Positions 8,523 to 17,765 of a stretch of DNA of 64,000 nt are shown here, in pieces (position 1 is the first letter of the stretch; each line of letters starts with the position of its first letter). A program made the position numbers and the translations under genes. A model generated the notes under the pieces. It had not been told where the DNA came from. It saw nothing but the letters and a program-made list of their open reading frames with translations, and searched no databases. The stretch comes from Gemmatirosa kalamazoonensis (GTDB taxonomy: Bacteria; Gemmatimonadota; Gemmatimonadetes; Gemmatimonadales; Gemmatimonadaceae): NCBI RefSeq assembly GCF_000522985.1, contig NZ_CP007128.1, forward strand, positions 4,138,220 to 4,202,219, read 5' to 3'.

Positions 8523-9502
8523 CAGTACGCCGCGAGCCGACGCGCGGCGAACACGACGTCGGCCGTCTGCGGCAGCACGAAGTCCTCGAGCGCGGGCGCG
8601 TACGGCAGTGGCACGTCGTGCGCCGTCACGCGCAGCACCGGCGCGTCGAGCCACTCGAAGCACGACTCGTTGATGCGGGCCGTGATCTCGCCCGCGATGC
8701 CGCCGGTGCGCGTGTCCTCGTGCAGCACGAGCACGCGGTTCGTCTTGCGCACCGTGGCGAAGATCGCCTCGTCGTCGAGCGGCGCGAGCGTGCGCAGGTC
8801 GAGCACCTCCACCGACAGCCCGTCCTCCTTCTGGAGCTGCTCGGCCGCCTCGAGCGCCTTGTACACGGTCGCGGCGTACGTGACGATGGACAGATCGGTG
8901 CCCTCGCGCGCGACGCGGGCCTTGCCGATCGGGACGACGTGGTCACCCTCGGGCATCGTGCCCTTGATGCGGCGGTACAGGTACTTGTGCTCGAAGAACA
9001 GCACGCAGTCCTCGTCGCGAATCGCCGCCTTCATCAGCCCCTTCGCGTCGGCGGCCGTCGACGGATACACGACCCTGAGCCCCGGCGTGTGGACGAAGCC
9101 GGCCTCGGGGTTCTGCGAGTGGAACGGGCCGCCGCGCACGTAGCCGCCGCTCGGGCCGCGCACGACCATCGGGCACGGCAGGAACGCGCGATAGCGCGCC
9201 GTCGCGACGTAGTTCGTGAGGATGTCGTACGCGTTCGCGACGAAGTCGATGAACTGCATCTCGACGACGGGACGCATACCCATGTGCGCCGCGCCGGCCG
9301 CCGCGCCGACGATGCCGATCTCCGAGATCGGCGTGTCGATCACGCGCTGCTCGCCGAAGCGCGCGAGCAGGCCGTCGGTGACCTTGAACGCGCCGCCGTA
9401 CGCGCCGATGTCCTCGCCCATGAGGAACACGTTCGGGTCGCGCTCCATCTCCTCGACGAGCGCCTCGCGGATCGCGTCGAGGTACGTGATCTCCGTCGTC
9501 AC
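8522..9502 (-). CDS. 2-oxoacid dehydrogenase E1 beta subunit
   Basis: A 326-residue E1beta subunit (transketolase pyrimidine-binding plus C-terminal domains). Diagnostic stretches are YLDAIREALVEEM at the N-terminus, GEDIGAYGGAFKVT near residue 30, EIGIVGAAAGAAHMG near 60-75, and the C-terminal LHEDTRTGGIAGEI. The start is a GTG at 9502 that overlaps the E1alpha stop as GTGA; a longer frame upstream is a read-through of E1alpha in another register. It forms the alpha2beta2 E1 with the preceding gene. Confidence 0.92.
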   Translation of the reverse strand: MTTEITYLDAIREALVEEMERDPNVFLMGEDIGAYGGAFKVTDGLLARFGEQRVIDTPISEIGIVGAAAGAAHMGMRPVVEMQFIDFVANAYDILTNYVATARYRAFLPCPMVVRGPSGGYVRGGPFHSQNPEAGFVHTPGLRVVYPSTAADAKGLMKAAIRDEDCVLFFEHKYLYRRIKGTMPEGDHVVPIGKARVAREGTDLSIVTYAATVYKALEAAEQLQKEDGLSVEVLDLRTLAPLDDEAIFATVRKTNRVLVLHEDTRTGGIAGEITARINESCFEWLDAPVLRVTAHDVPLPYAPALEDFVLPQTADVVFAARRLAAY

Positions 9503-10677
9503 GCGTCCTCCTGCGAGATCTGCGAGGCGTAGGTGCCCCACCCTTCCGCGCGCTCGTTCGTCTCGACGGCGCTCCGCACGCCCTCGCGGAACCAGAGCGG
9601 CCGCTCCGCCGGCGGCTCGGCGTAGATGCCGACGAGCGCGTCGAGCGGCTCGGGGAAGCCGGAGGTCTCCGCGATCTCGGTCGCCTCGTCCACCTCGCGG
9701 CGCACGCGCTCGTCGACGGCGGTGAGCTCGTCGCTCGCGAAGCCGAGCTCCGACGTGAGCACGTTCAGGTAGCGGTCGACGGGATCGTTCTCGGCGGCCC
9801 ACCGCTCGATCTCGCCGGCGGGCACGTAGCTCTGGTTGTCGTGCTCCGCGTGTCCCTTGCGGCGGTACGTCATCAGCTCGACGAGCGTCACGCCCTCGCC
9901 GCGACGCGCGCGATCGACGGCGCGCTTCGTGACGTCGTACACCGCGAGCACGTCGTTGCCGTCCGCCTGCTCGGCGGCGATGCCGTAGCCCGGCGCCTTG
10001 TCGACGAACTGCCGCGCGAGCGTCTGCTTCGCCGTCGGCGTGGAGTACGCGTAGCCGTTGTTCTCGACGACGACGACGAGCGGGCAGCGCTGCACGGCGG
10101 CGAAGTTGATGCCCTCGTGAAACGCGCCCGTGCTGGTCGCGCCGTCGCCGACGTAGACGAGCCCCACGCGATCCTCGCCGCGCTGCTTGAACGTCAGCGT
10201 GACGCCGGCCATCACGGGGACCATGTCGCCCAACGGCGAGATCTGGCCGATGAAGCCGCGATCGAGGTCGCCGAAGTGGATGTTCAGCTCACGGCCGCGC
10301 GTCGGCGAGTCGCCCTTCGCCATGTACTGCTTCAGCACCTCGACCGGCGTGGCGCCCTTCACGAGCATGGAGCCGAGGTTGCGGATGAGCGGCGACATGA
10401 TGTCGCGGCGCTCGAGCGCGAACGTGCTGCCGACGGCGTCGGCCTCCTGGCCGAGCGATCGGAACAGGCCGCCCACCACCTTCGTCTGCCGGTACAACGC
10501 GACGAGCCGCTCCTCGAGCGTGCGCGTGAGGCGCATCCAGTAGTACAGGTCGAGCTTCTGGTCGCGGGTGAGCGCATCCGACGGCCGGGACTCGGGACCC
10601 GGGACTCGGGACTCGGGGCTGCGGACTCCTGAGTCCCGAGTCCCGAGTCCCGAGTCCCGTCTCTGCGTGCGTGGCAT
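9499..10677 (-). CDS. 2-oxoacid dehydrogenase E1 alpha subunit with repeat-encoded N-terminus
   Basis: A 392-residue thiamine-diphosphate-dependent E1alpha. The TPP motif runs from GDGATSTGAFHEG to VENNGYAYSTP, and MRLTRTLEERL marks the start of the conserved domain at about residue 49. The only in-frame start before that domain is the ATG at 10677, which overlaps the preceding stop as TGATG. Translation must therefore cross the hairpin of tandem GGGACTC heptamers at 10586-10659, which encodes residues about 7-31 (RDSGLGTRDSG and so on), a low-complexity leader not found in the family. Pyruvate is the likeliest substrate; branched-chain 2-oxoacids are the alternative. Confidence 0.88.
   Translation of the reverse strand: MPRTQRRDSGLGTRDSGVRSPESRVPGPESRPSDALTRDQKLDLYYWMRLTRTLEERLVALYRQTKVVGGLFRSLGQEADAVGSTFALERRDIMSPLIRNLGSMLVKGATPVEVLKQYMAKGDSPTRGRELNIHFGDLDRGFIGQISPLGDMVPVMAGVTLTFKQRGEDRVGLVYVGDGATSTGAFHEGINFAAVQRCPLVVVVENNGYAYSTPTAKQTLARQFVDKAPGYGIAAEQADGNDVLAVYDVTKRAVDRARRGEGVTLVELMTYRRKGHAEHDNQSYVPAGEIERWAAENDPVDRYLNVLTSELGFASDELTAVDERVRREVDEATEIAETSGFPEPLDALVGIYAEPPAERPLWFREGVRSAVETNERAEGWGTYASQISQEDA
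10586..10659. repeat. hairpin of tandem GGGACTC heptamers inside the E1alpha gene
   Basis: The left arm (10586-10614) and the right arm (10631-10659) are 29 bases each and pair with one mismatch, leaving a 16-base loop. Each arm is four tandem copies of the heptamer GGGACTC (or its complement). It lies in the first 100 bases of the E1alpha reading frame, so it is transcribed and apparently translated. It belongs to the same architecture as 22205-22287, 25581-25647 and 61964-62066, with a different repeat unit. Confidence 0.85.
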
Positions 10678-10970
10678 CAGTATCCGGCCGTCGGCGCGTG
10701 CGTGGGGTCGGCCATGCGATGCAGCGCGACGAAGAACTTCTTCACGTTCTTGTCCAGACGGCTCTCGCCGATCTGGTCGGTGTCGACCTCGACGAACGTG
10801 TAGTGCCCGCCCTCCATGCGCACGCGGAGCGTCATGGTGCCGAGCTGCCCGGTGAACGTGCGCGCGCGGTCGTCGCGGGCCTGGGCCGTGAGGCCTAACG
10901 CGGGAAAGAACCGGTCGGCTTCCGCGATGACGGTCGCGGGGGCGACGGACGTACGATGAAAGAGGCGCAT
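10677..10970 (-). CDS. hypothetical protein, 97 residues
   Basis: Not recognised. A soluble 97-residue protein starting MRLFHRTSVAP, with a helical N-terminal half (ADRFFPALGL) and beta-rich middle (TMTLRVRMEGGHYTFVEVDTDQ). The ATG at 10970 is the only start that leaves a sensible N-terminus. Its TGA overlaps the ATG of E1alpha. One GTTAGGC motif (10893-10899, minus strand) encodes Leu-Gly. Spacing of 59 bases separates it from the lipoprotein gene upstream. Confidence 0.55.
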   Translation of the reverse strand: MRLFHRTSVAPATVIAEADRFFPALGLTAQARDDRARTFTGQLGTMTLRVRMEGGHYTFVEVDTDQIGESRLDKNVKKFFVALHRMADPTHAPTAGY

Positions 10971-11029
10971 GGGTGCCTGCGTGCGAAACCGCGAGCCGGT
11001 CGCTGCCGGCTCGCGGGTGGTCAGTGCGG

Positions 11030-11475
11030 TCAGTGCGCGGGGCGCTCGCTGATGGGCCGCTCGGCGCGCACCGTCTGCGTCCACTCCACCTTCTCCAGCG
11101 GCTTCGTGGAGTCGGGGCGGAAGCGCATGCCGAGCGCCCAGTCGCCCGCGGTGGTGTAGCTCAACCGCGCGGTGTACGTGCCCGCCTCGCGCCCCGGCGT
11201 GAACGAGTCGTACTTGTTCACGCGGTCGATGCTCGTGGCGTAGATCTGCCCCTCGCCGTTGTCGACGAGCTGGCGCGTGTTCCGGTCGAGCACCGTCACC
11301 GTGTAGATGATCGGCTCGCGCGCGCGCGGCGGCGACGGATCGCTGCTGACGCGGAACTCGAAGTGGTCGGAGCGGAGCGTGATGTCCGCCCGCGGCGCGG
11401 CCCCGCACGCGGCGAGCAGCGCACCGCCCAGGATCGTGGCGGCGAGCGTCCGCCCGCCGCGCGGGAGCCGGTTCG

Positions 11476-11479
<4 letters not shown>
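11030..11479 (-). CDS. lipoprotein with FixH/YtkA-like beta-sandwich
   Basis: A 149-residue exported lipoprotein. A basic N-terminus and hydrophobic stretch end in the lipobox LLAACG, so it should be anchored by the cysteine in a membrane facing the periplasm. The mature part (residues about 30-130) has the IYTVTVLD, GEGQIYATS and AGTYTARLSYTTAGDWAL pattern of a YtkA/FixH-like immunoglobulin-type fold. The start is set by the ATGA overlap with the inositol-phosphate synthase stop. Function unknown. Confidence 0.65.
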
Positions 11480-12819
<1,340 letters not shown>

Positions 12820-12820
12820 G

Positions 12821-13537
12821 TCAGGAAGGCAGCCCGGGTCCCCGCCGCGCCTCCGCGAGCGCCGGCGGCACCTCGGCGCCGTCGACCGGTCCTTCCGGAT
12901 GGTCGATCGGCTGCGTCACGCGGTGCACGTAGACGATCCGCTGTACGGCGGTGATCCAGGCCGTGACCGACAGGACGGCCACGATGAGCATGAGCACCCA
13001 GCCGCCGAGCGCGAGGCCGAAGAACGCCTGCGGTGCGGACAGCAGCGTCACCCGCTCGGGGCGCTGCATCATGCCGACCTTGGCGTCGATGCCGAGCGCT
13101 TCGGCGCGGGCCCGGGTGTAGGAGGTGAGGAACGTGCCGATGATGCCGAGGATGGTGAGGGCGACCATCGGGGTCCCCGCCCAGTGCGGCACGCCGTGCA
13201 GCACGTCGTTCCGGGCGAAGAAGACGGCCAGCCCTCCGAGCACCGCGCCGTCGGCCACGCGGTCGAGCGTCGAGTCGTAGAACGCCCCGAAGACGGTCGT
13301 GCGCCCCGAGGCGCGGGCGACCTTGCCGTCCAGCACGTCGAACATCGCCGTCAGGCCGAGCCACCAGCCCGCCGTCATGATGTGCCCGGACGCGTACAGC
13401 CCGCCGCCCACGATGTAGGTCAGCGTGCCGACGGTGGTGATGGTGTTCGGGCCGACGCCGACCTTCACCAGCCACCCGGCGAAGGGCTCAATGATTCTGA
13501 GGTACCCTCGTTGAATCGCGAGCCACAGTCGCTGCAT
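12821..13537 (-). CDS. CDP-alcohol phosphatidyltransferase (probable phosphatidylinositol-phosphate synthase)
   Basis: A 238-residue integral membrane enzyme that transfers a phosphatidyl group from CDP-diacylglycerol to an alcohol. The family signature D67-x2-D70-G-x2-A-R75 ... D88-x3-D92 is complete (DVLDGKVAR ... FYDSTLD). About six hydrophobic segments follow. Because the next gene, 1 base downstream, is inositol-3-phosphate synthase, the acceptor is probably inositol phosphate, giving phosphatidylinositol (phosphate). Phosphatidylglycerophosphate synthase is the alternative. It is the first gene of the long minus-strand train, with a good promoter near 13660. Confidence 0.85.
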   Translation of the reverse strand: MQRLWLAIQRGYLRIIEPFAGWLVKVGVGPNTITTVGTLTYIVGGGLYASGHIMTAGWWLGLTAMFDVLDGKVARASGRTTVFGAFYDSTLDRVADGAVLGGLAVFFARNDVLHGVPHWAGTPMVALTILGIIGTFLTSYTRARAEALGIDAKVGMMQRPERVTLLSAPQAFFGLALGGWVLMLIVAVLSVTAWITAVQRIVYVHRVTQPIDHPEGPVDGAEVPPALAEARRGPGLPS

Positions 13538-13615
13538 GTCGGGGAGTCGGGGGGATGATGCGGCGGCCCCGTCCCCGCCCTCCGCCTCGGGATGGGCTCG
13601 GGAGCGATGTTCGAA

Positions 13616-13641
13616 GGGCCGGAGCGAAGCCGCTCCGGCCC
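13616..13641 (-). promoter_or_regulatory. 11-bp perfect hairpin at the predicted 5' end of the ino1 operon mRNA
   Basis: GGGCCGGAGCG (13616-13626) pairs perfectly with CGCTCCGGCCC (13631-13641) across a 4-base loop. Given the promoter at 13645-13673, transcription would start near 13638, so this stem would cap the 5' end of the message. It could alternatively be a terminator for the lipoprotein gene ending at 13701, but there is no T-run. Confidence 0.5.
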
Positions 13642-13644
13642 GGA

Positions 13645-13673
13645 AAGCTATGCGGGGCGCTGGGGGGGATCAA
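13645..13673 (-). promoter_or_regulatory. promoter for the phosphatidyltransferase-ino1-dehydrogenase operon
   Basis: On the minus strand, TTGATC (13673-13668), 17 bases, TAGCTT (13650-13645). This is the best sigma-70-type match between the lipoprotein gene and the operon; the leader would be about 100 bases long. Confidence 0.55.
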
Positions 13674-13700
13674 CCGCAATGGACGGGCCCCGCGTCGCGC

Positions 13701-14045
13701 TCACGGCACCCGCCACACGTAGCCCGCGCCGAGGACGATGTTCTCCCGCGTGTAGCTCACCGTGCCGTCCACCGGCGCCGCGCGGAGCGTCACGGTCGAC
13801 CCGGGATTCACGCCCCGCACCGGCACCGTCTCGGTCGTGTTCGCGGCCACCTGGCGCACGAAGATCTCGCCGCCGCCGCTGTTCGGCCGCACGTACACGT
13901 TCACCGCCTGGGCGAGCCCGTTCGTGAACTGGATCGACGTCGCGGGAGCCGGCGACTCGCCGGTGCGCACCTCCACCTGCCGCGCACACGCGGCGGGGGC
14001 CGTCAGAGTCACTGCGATGGTCGCCAGTCGAAGCAGCAGTCGCAT
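13701..14045 (-). CDS. small lipoprotein
   Basis: A 114-residue exported lipoprotein with n-region MRLLLR, a hydrophobic core and a lipobox-like APAAC at about residues 16-20. The mature part is small and beta-rich (IQFTNGLAQAVNVYVRPN, then VPVRGVNPGSTVTLRAAP), as in small cell-envelope domains; I do not recognise a named family. It is transcribed away from the GH3 gene, 130 bases apart. Confidence 0.6.
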   Translation of the reverse strand: MRLLLRLATIAVTLTAPAACARQVEVRTGESPAPATSIQFTNGLAQAVNVYVRPNSGGGEIFVRQVAANTTETVPVRGVNPGSTVTLRAAPVDGTVSYTRENIVLGAGYVWRVP

Positions 14046-14138
14046 CCCGTCCTCAGGAGTGATCGTGGTCGAGCGTTCGGCTCTTTCGGAGGTGCAAGAG
14101 CCATGCACGGTTCGGTACGCAGCGAATTTCAGAGGGAA

Positions 14139-14167
14139 TTCCAGCGCGCTGGACCGCCGGGTAACTT
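14139..14167 (+). promoter_or_regulatory. possible promoter of the GH3 gene, near-leaderless
   Basis: TTCCAG (14139-14144), 17 bases, TAACTT (14162-14167). The ATG is at 14176, only 8 bases after the -10, so the message would start about at the initiation codon. No Shine-Dalgarno is visible before this ATG, which agrees with a leaderless transcript. Confidence 0.4.
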
Positions 14168-14175
14168 GGACCGAC

Positions 14176-16032
14176 ATGCGCGCTCCACACTCTCGATCCC
14201 GCTCGCTCGCCCGCCGCGCCACGATCGTCGGCGGTGCCGTGCTGGCCGGCGCCTGCGCGACTGCCTCTCCCGCACCCGCTCCGTCGCCCACCGTGGGCGC
14301 CCTTCCCGCCGGACCGCTCGACGTCAACCGCCCGCTCACGGCGCGCGAGCAGGCGTGGGTGGACGGCACGCTCGCCTCGCTGTCGCTCCGCGACCGCGTC
14401 GCGCAGCTGGTCACGGTGTGGGTGCTCGGCGACTACACGAACGCGAGCGACTCCAGCTTCGTGCAGGTCCGGCGGTGGATCGAGGAGGACCACGTCGGCG
14501 GCGTCGTGATGTCGCTCGGCTCCCCGCTCGAGGTCGCGGCGAAGGTGAACGCGATGCAGGCGATGGCGCTGCGGCTGCCCGCGCACATCCCGCTGCTCGT
14601 CTCCTCCGACGTCGAGCCCGGGCTTGGCCGGCTCGAGGGCGGCGTGTTCACGCCGCAGCTGTGGAGCGCCGGCAGCGCGACCGTGCTGCCGACGAACATG
14701 GCGATCGGCGCCGGGGGCGCGGAGGCCGACGCGGAGGCGGCGGGCCGCATCACCGGGCGCGAGTCGCGCGCCGTCGGCATCCACGTCGCGTTCGCGCCCG
14801 TCGTGGACGTGAACAACAACCCCGGGAACCCGGTCATCAACGTCCGCTCGTTCGGCGAGGATCCCGACCGCGTCGCGAAGCTGTCGGTGGCGTTCATCCG
14901 CGGCGTGCAGGGCGAGGGCGTGGCCGCCGTCGCGAAGCACTTCCCCGGACACGGCGACACCGACACCGACTCGCACACGGCGCTTCCCGTCGTGCGCTCC
15001 GACCGCGCGCGCCTCGACGCGGTGGAGCTGGTGCCGTTCCGCGCGGCGATCCAGGCGGGCATCGCCGGCATCATGACCGCGCACATCGCGCTGCCCGCCG
15101 TGGAGCGCGACAGCACGCCGGCGACGCTCTCGCCGCACGTCATGACGGGGCTCCTGCGCGACACGCTGAACTTCCGCGGCATCACGTTCACCGACGCGAT
15201 GACGATGGAGGGGATCGGCAAGGGCTACACGATCGACCGCAGCGGACCGCTCGCCGTGGAGGCAGGCGACGACGTGCTGCTGATGCCGACGAACGTGCCG
15301 AAGATGCTCGACGCGATCGTGGGGCGTGTGGAGCGCGGCGAGATCCCGCGCGAGCGGATCGACGCGTCGCTGCGGCGGCTGCTCGCGCTGAAGGTGCGCA
15401 CCGGCGCGGTGGCGCGGCCGATCGTGTCGCTCGACTCGCTGCGCCAGGTCGTCGGCGCGCCGCAGCACTGGGCCACGTCGTACGACATCGCGCGCCGCGC
15501 GATCACGCTGCTGCGCGACTCGGCCAACCTCGTGCCGGCCGCAGGCACCGGATCGATCGCGGCCATCGTGTACGCGCCCGAGAACGAGCCGGTCACCGGC
15601 ACCTCGCTCGTCGCCGAGCTGCGCGCCACGGGACGACAGGTGCGCGACTTCCACGTCACCGCGCGCAACGCGCCGGCGTCGCTCGACTCCATCGGTGCCC
15701 TGGCGCGCCAGGCCGACCGCATCGTCGTGATGACCTACACGCGCACGTTCGAGGGGAACGGTCGCCTGGCGATCCCCGCGCACGTCGCGAGCTGGATCGA
15801 CGGCCTCGCGTCGACCGGAAAGCTGATCGTCGTCGCCGGCGGCAACCCGTACGTGATCCGCCAGTTCCCGCACGTCGGCACGTACCTCGTGAACTACGGG
15901 CGCGGCGACGCGCTCGAGCGGGCCTCGGCGCGCGCCATCGTCGGCCGTGCCCCAATCACCGGCCGCGCGCCGATCACGCTGCCGGGCTTCTTCGCGCGCG
16001 GCGACGGCATCCAGCGGGGGGCGACACCATGA
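14176..16032 (+). CDS. exported glycoside hydrolase family 3, NagZ-like beta-N-acetylglucosaminidase
   Basis: A 618-residue GH3 enzyme with a lipoprotein-type signal (lipobox LAGAC, about residues 24-28). The GH3 N-terminal barrel has AVAKHFPGHGDTDTDSH, the NagZ-type loop carrying the Asp-His acid/base dyad, and ITFTDAMTM with the nucleophile Asp. This loop is specific for beta-N-acetylhexosaminidases rather than beta-glucosidases. A C-terminal domain of about 200 residues, beyond the single-domain Gram-negative NagZ, resembles the second domain of NagZ proteins from other phyla. It likely releases GlcNAc from peptidoglycan fragments or chitooligomers outside the cytoplasm. It overlaps the next gene by ATGA. 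Confidence 0.88.
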   Translation: MRAPHSRSRSLARRATIVGGAVLAGACATASPAPAPSPTVGALPAGPLDVNRPLTAREQAWVDGTLASLSLRDRVAQLVTVWVLGDYTNASDSSFVQVRRWIEEDHVGGVVMSLGSPLEVAAKVNAMQAMALRLPAHIPLLVSSDVEPGLGRLEGGVFTPQLWSAGSATVLPTNMAIGAGGAEADAEAAGRITGRESRAVGIHVAFAPVVDVNNNPGNPVINVRSFGEDPDRVAKLSVAFIRGVQGEGVAAVAKHFPGHGDTDTDSHTALPVVRSDRARLDAVELVPFRAAIQAGIAGIMTAHIALPAVERDSTPATLSPHVMTGLLRDTLNFRGITFTDAMTMEGIGKGYTIDRSGPLAVEAGDDVLLMPTNVPKMLDAIVGRVERGEIPRERIDASLRRLLALKVRTGAVARPIVSLDSLRQVVGAPQHWATSYDIARRAITLLRDSANLVPAAGTGSIAAIVYAPENEPVTGTSLVAELRATGRQVRDFHVTARNAPASLDSIGALARQADRIVVMTYTRTFEGNGRLAIPAHVASWIDGLASTGKLIVVAGGNPYVIRQFPHVGTYLVNYGRGDALERASARAIVGRAPITGRAPITLPGFFARGDGIQRGATP

Positions 16033-17309
16033 TGACGCTGCGTGGCTGCGTGCTGCGCGCGGCCTGCGCGATCGCGCCGTTAGGCGCGGCGTGTGCCCGC
16101 AGCCCCCGCGAGATCCCGCGCGACGTCCCCTCGCCGCCTGCGGCCGCGTCGACGACGACGGTCACGACCACCACGGTCACGTCGACGAGCGCCGTGCCCG
16201 CGCCGCCGGCGGCGGCGCTCCGCCGGCTCGCCGACACGGTGCGGCGCGTGCTCGACGCGGCGGTCGCCGACAGCGCGTTCCCGGGCGCGTTTGCCGTCAT
16301 CGGCAACGCGGGCGGCGTGCTGTTCGAGTACGGCGCCGGACGCATCGACTGGAAGGCCGACGCGCCGCGCCCCGACGAGCGCACGCTGTGGGACCTGGCG
16401 TCGCTCACGAAGGTGACGGCGACGACGAGCGCCATCATGCAGCTCGTCGAGCAGGGGCGCATCTCGCTCGACGACCCGGTGACGAAGTATCTGCCGGAGT
16501 GGAGCGGTGGGCCGAACAGGGACCGCGTCACGCTGCGGCACCTCATCACCCACTCCTCGGGGCTGCCGCCGTTCAAGGCCTTCCCGATGGACATCGACGC
16601 CGACAGCACGCGGAAGCTGTTCCTCGCCGTTCCGCTCGACTCGCTGCCGGGGCAGCACATGACGTACAGCGACATCGGGTTCGTGTTCCTCGGCTTCATC
16701 GTCGAGAAGGTCAGCGGCGAGACGCTCGACCAGTACGTCGTGAACCACGTGTACCGCCCGCTCGGCATGAACGAGACGTTCTTCCGCCCGGATCCGTCGC
16801 TCATGGCGCGCATCGCGCCGACGGAGACGCAGGCGTTCCGGGGCGGCCAGGTGCGCGGCATCGTGCACGACGAGCGCGCGTGGCGCATGAACGGCGTCGC
16901 CGGTCACGCCGGATTGTTCTCCACCGGCCACGACCTCGCCCGGTTCGCCCGCATGTACCTCAACAAGGGGCAGCTCGACGGCGTGCGCGTGTTCGCCGAA
17001 TCGACGGTGACGCGCTTCACGGGCTACGTCGACTCCACGTACTCGAACCGGGGCCTCGGGTGGCAGAAGCCGGAGCTGCCGGGCATGCGCTTCACGGGGC
17101 CGAGCAGCGCGTGGGCCGGGCACGTCGCGACGCCGAGCGCGTTCGGGCACACCGGCTTCACCGGCACGTCGTACTACATCGATCCGGCGCGCAACCTGTT
17201 CGTCATCCTGCTGTCGAATCGCGTGAACCCGACGCGCGAGAACAACAAGATCACGGCGGTCCGGCGGCAGCTCTCGGACGCCGTGGTCGCCGCCCTCACC
17301 ATGCAGTGA
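16029..17309 (+). CDS. exported serine hydrolase, class C beta-lactamase fold
   Basis: A 426-residue penicillin-binding-like esterase/peptidase. A signal peptide with lipobox-like LGAAC (about 18-22) is followed by a Thr/Ser-rich linker (about 40-58). The SxxK motif is SLTK (LASLTKVTATTS), the Tyr motif is YSD (HMTYSDIGFV), and HTGFTG replaces the KTG box near the C-terminus. This matches the beta-lactamase-related hydrolases that often sit next to NagZ. It may trim peptides from peptidoglycan; true beta-lactamase activity is not implied. Start fixed by ATGA with the GH3 gene. A GTTAGGC motif encodes Leu-Gly in the signal peptide. Confidence 0.82.
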   Translation: MMTLRGCVLRAACAIAPLGAACARSPREIPRDVPSPPAAASTTTVTTTTVTSTSAVPAPPAAALRRLADTVRRVLDAAVADSAFPGAFAVIGNAGGVLFEYGAGRIDWKADAPRPDERTLWDLASLTKVTATTSAIMQLVEQGRISLDDPVTKYLPEWSGGPNRDRVTLRHLITHSSGLPPFKAFPMDIDADSTRKLFLAVPLDSLPGQHMTYSDIGFVFLGFIVEKVSGETLDQYVVNHVYRPLGMNETFFRPDPSLMARIAPTETQAFRGGQVRGIVHDERAWRMNGVAGHAGLFSTGHDLARFARMYLNKGQLDGVRVFAESTVTRFTGYVDSTYSNRGLGWQKPELPGMRFTGPSSAWAGHVATPSAFGHTGFTGTSYYIDPARNLFVILLSNRVNPTRENNKITAVRRQLSDAVVAALTMQ

Positions 17310-17313
17310 CCGG

Positions 17314-17342
17314 TTGAGAGGGGCGGTCTGGGGCGCTAGATT
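17314..17342 (+). promoter_or_regulatory. promoter upstream of the IscA-like gene
   Basis: TTGAGA (17314-17319), 17 bases, TAGATT (17337-17342). The predicted start lies near 17349, leaving a leader of about 40 bases with a GGAGG ribosome binding site (17380-17384) 6 bases before the ATG at 17391. This separates the IscA gene from the two exported hydrolases. Confidence 0.6.
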
Positions 17343-17390
17343 TCTCCCATTCTGCGGCGCATCTCCGCGCCCACTTTCTGGAGGCAATGG

Positions 17391-17747
17391 ATGAGCACCA
17401 CCACTCAGTCCGATCTCGTCCTGACGGTCACGTCGGTCGCCACGGCCGAGGTGAAGAAGTTCATGGACGCCGAGGGGGTGTCGTACGATCAGGGCGGGCT
17501 CCGCGTGAGCGTGCAGCCCGGCGGGTGCAGCGGCTTCAAGTACGGCCTTCTCATCGAGGATCAGCCGGCCGAGGACGATCTCGTGCTCGCCCAGGACGGC
17601 TTCAACGTCTTCGTCGATCCCTTCTCGGCGCAGTACATCAACGGCGTGACCATCGACTACGTCTCGTCGATGCAGGGCTCGGGCTTCACGTTCAAGAACC
17701 CGAACGCGACCGGCGGCTGCGGCTGCGGCAGCTCCTTCTCCGCCTGA
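17391..17747 (+). CDS. A-type iron-sulfur carrier (HesB/IscA/ErpA family)
   Basis: A 118-residue A-type carrier that hands Fe-S clusters to apoproteins. The three ligand cysteines are visible: one in QPGGCSGFKYG and two in the C-terminal GGCGCGSSF. The N-terminus has about ten extra residues (MSTTTQSDLV) compared with minimal IscA. The start is supported by GGAGG at 17380-17384. Its own promoter suggests it is not functionally tied to the amino-sugar genes around it; ACIII and other Fe-S proteins in the window are possible clients. Confidence 0.92.
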   Translation: MSTTTQSDLVLTVTSVATAEVKKFMDAEGVSYDQGGLRVSVQPGGCSGFKYGLLIEDQPAEDDLVLAQDGFNVFVDPFSAQYINGVTIDYVSSMQGSGFTFKNPNATGGCGCGSSFSA

Positions 17748-17765
17748 TCTGATCGATCCCGACTC

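Noticed and set aside
13536-17309. 1,257-residue plus-strand fusion protein
   Set aside because: The first 830 residues are a shadow of the GH3 gene; the serine hydrolase starts at 16029.
16029-17309. True beta-lactamase resistance gene
   Set aside because: It has SxxK and Tyr but lacks the KTG box and sits in a cell-wall salvage operon; resistance is not supported.
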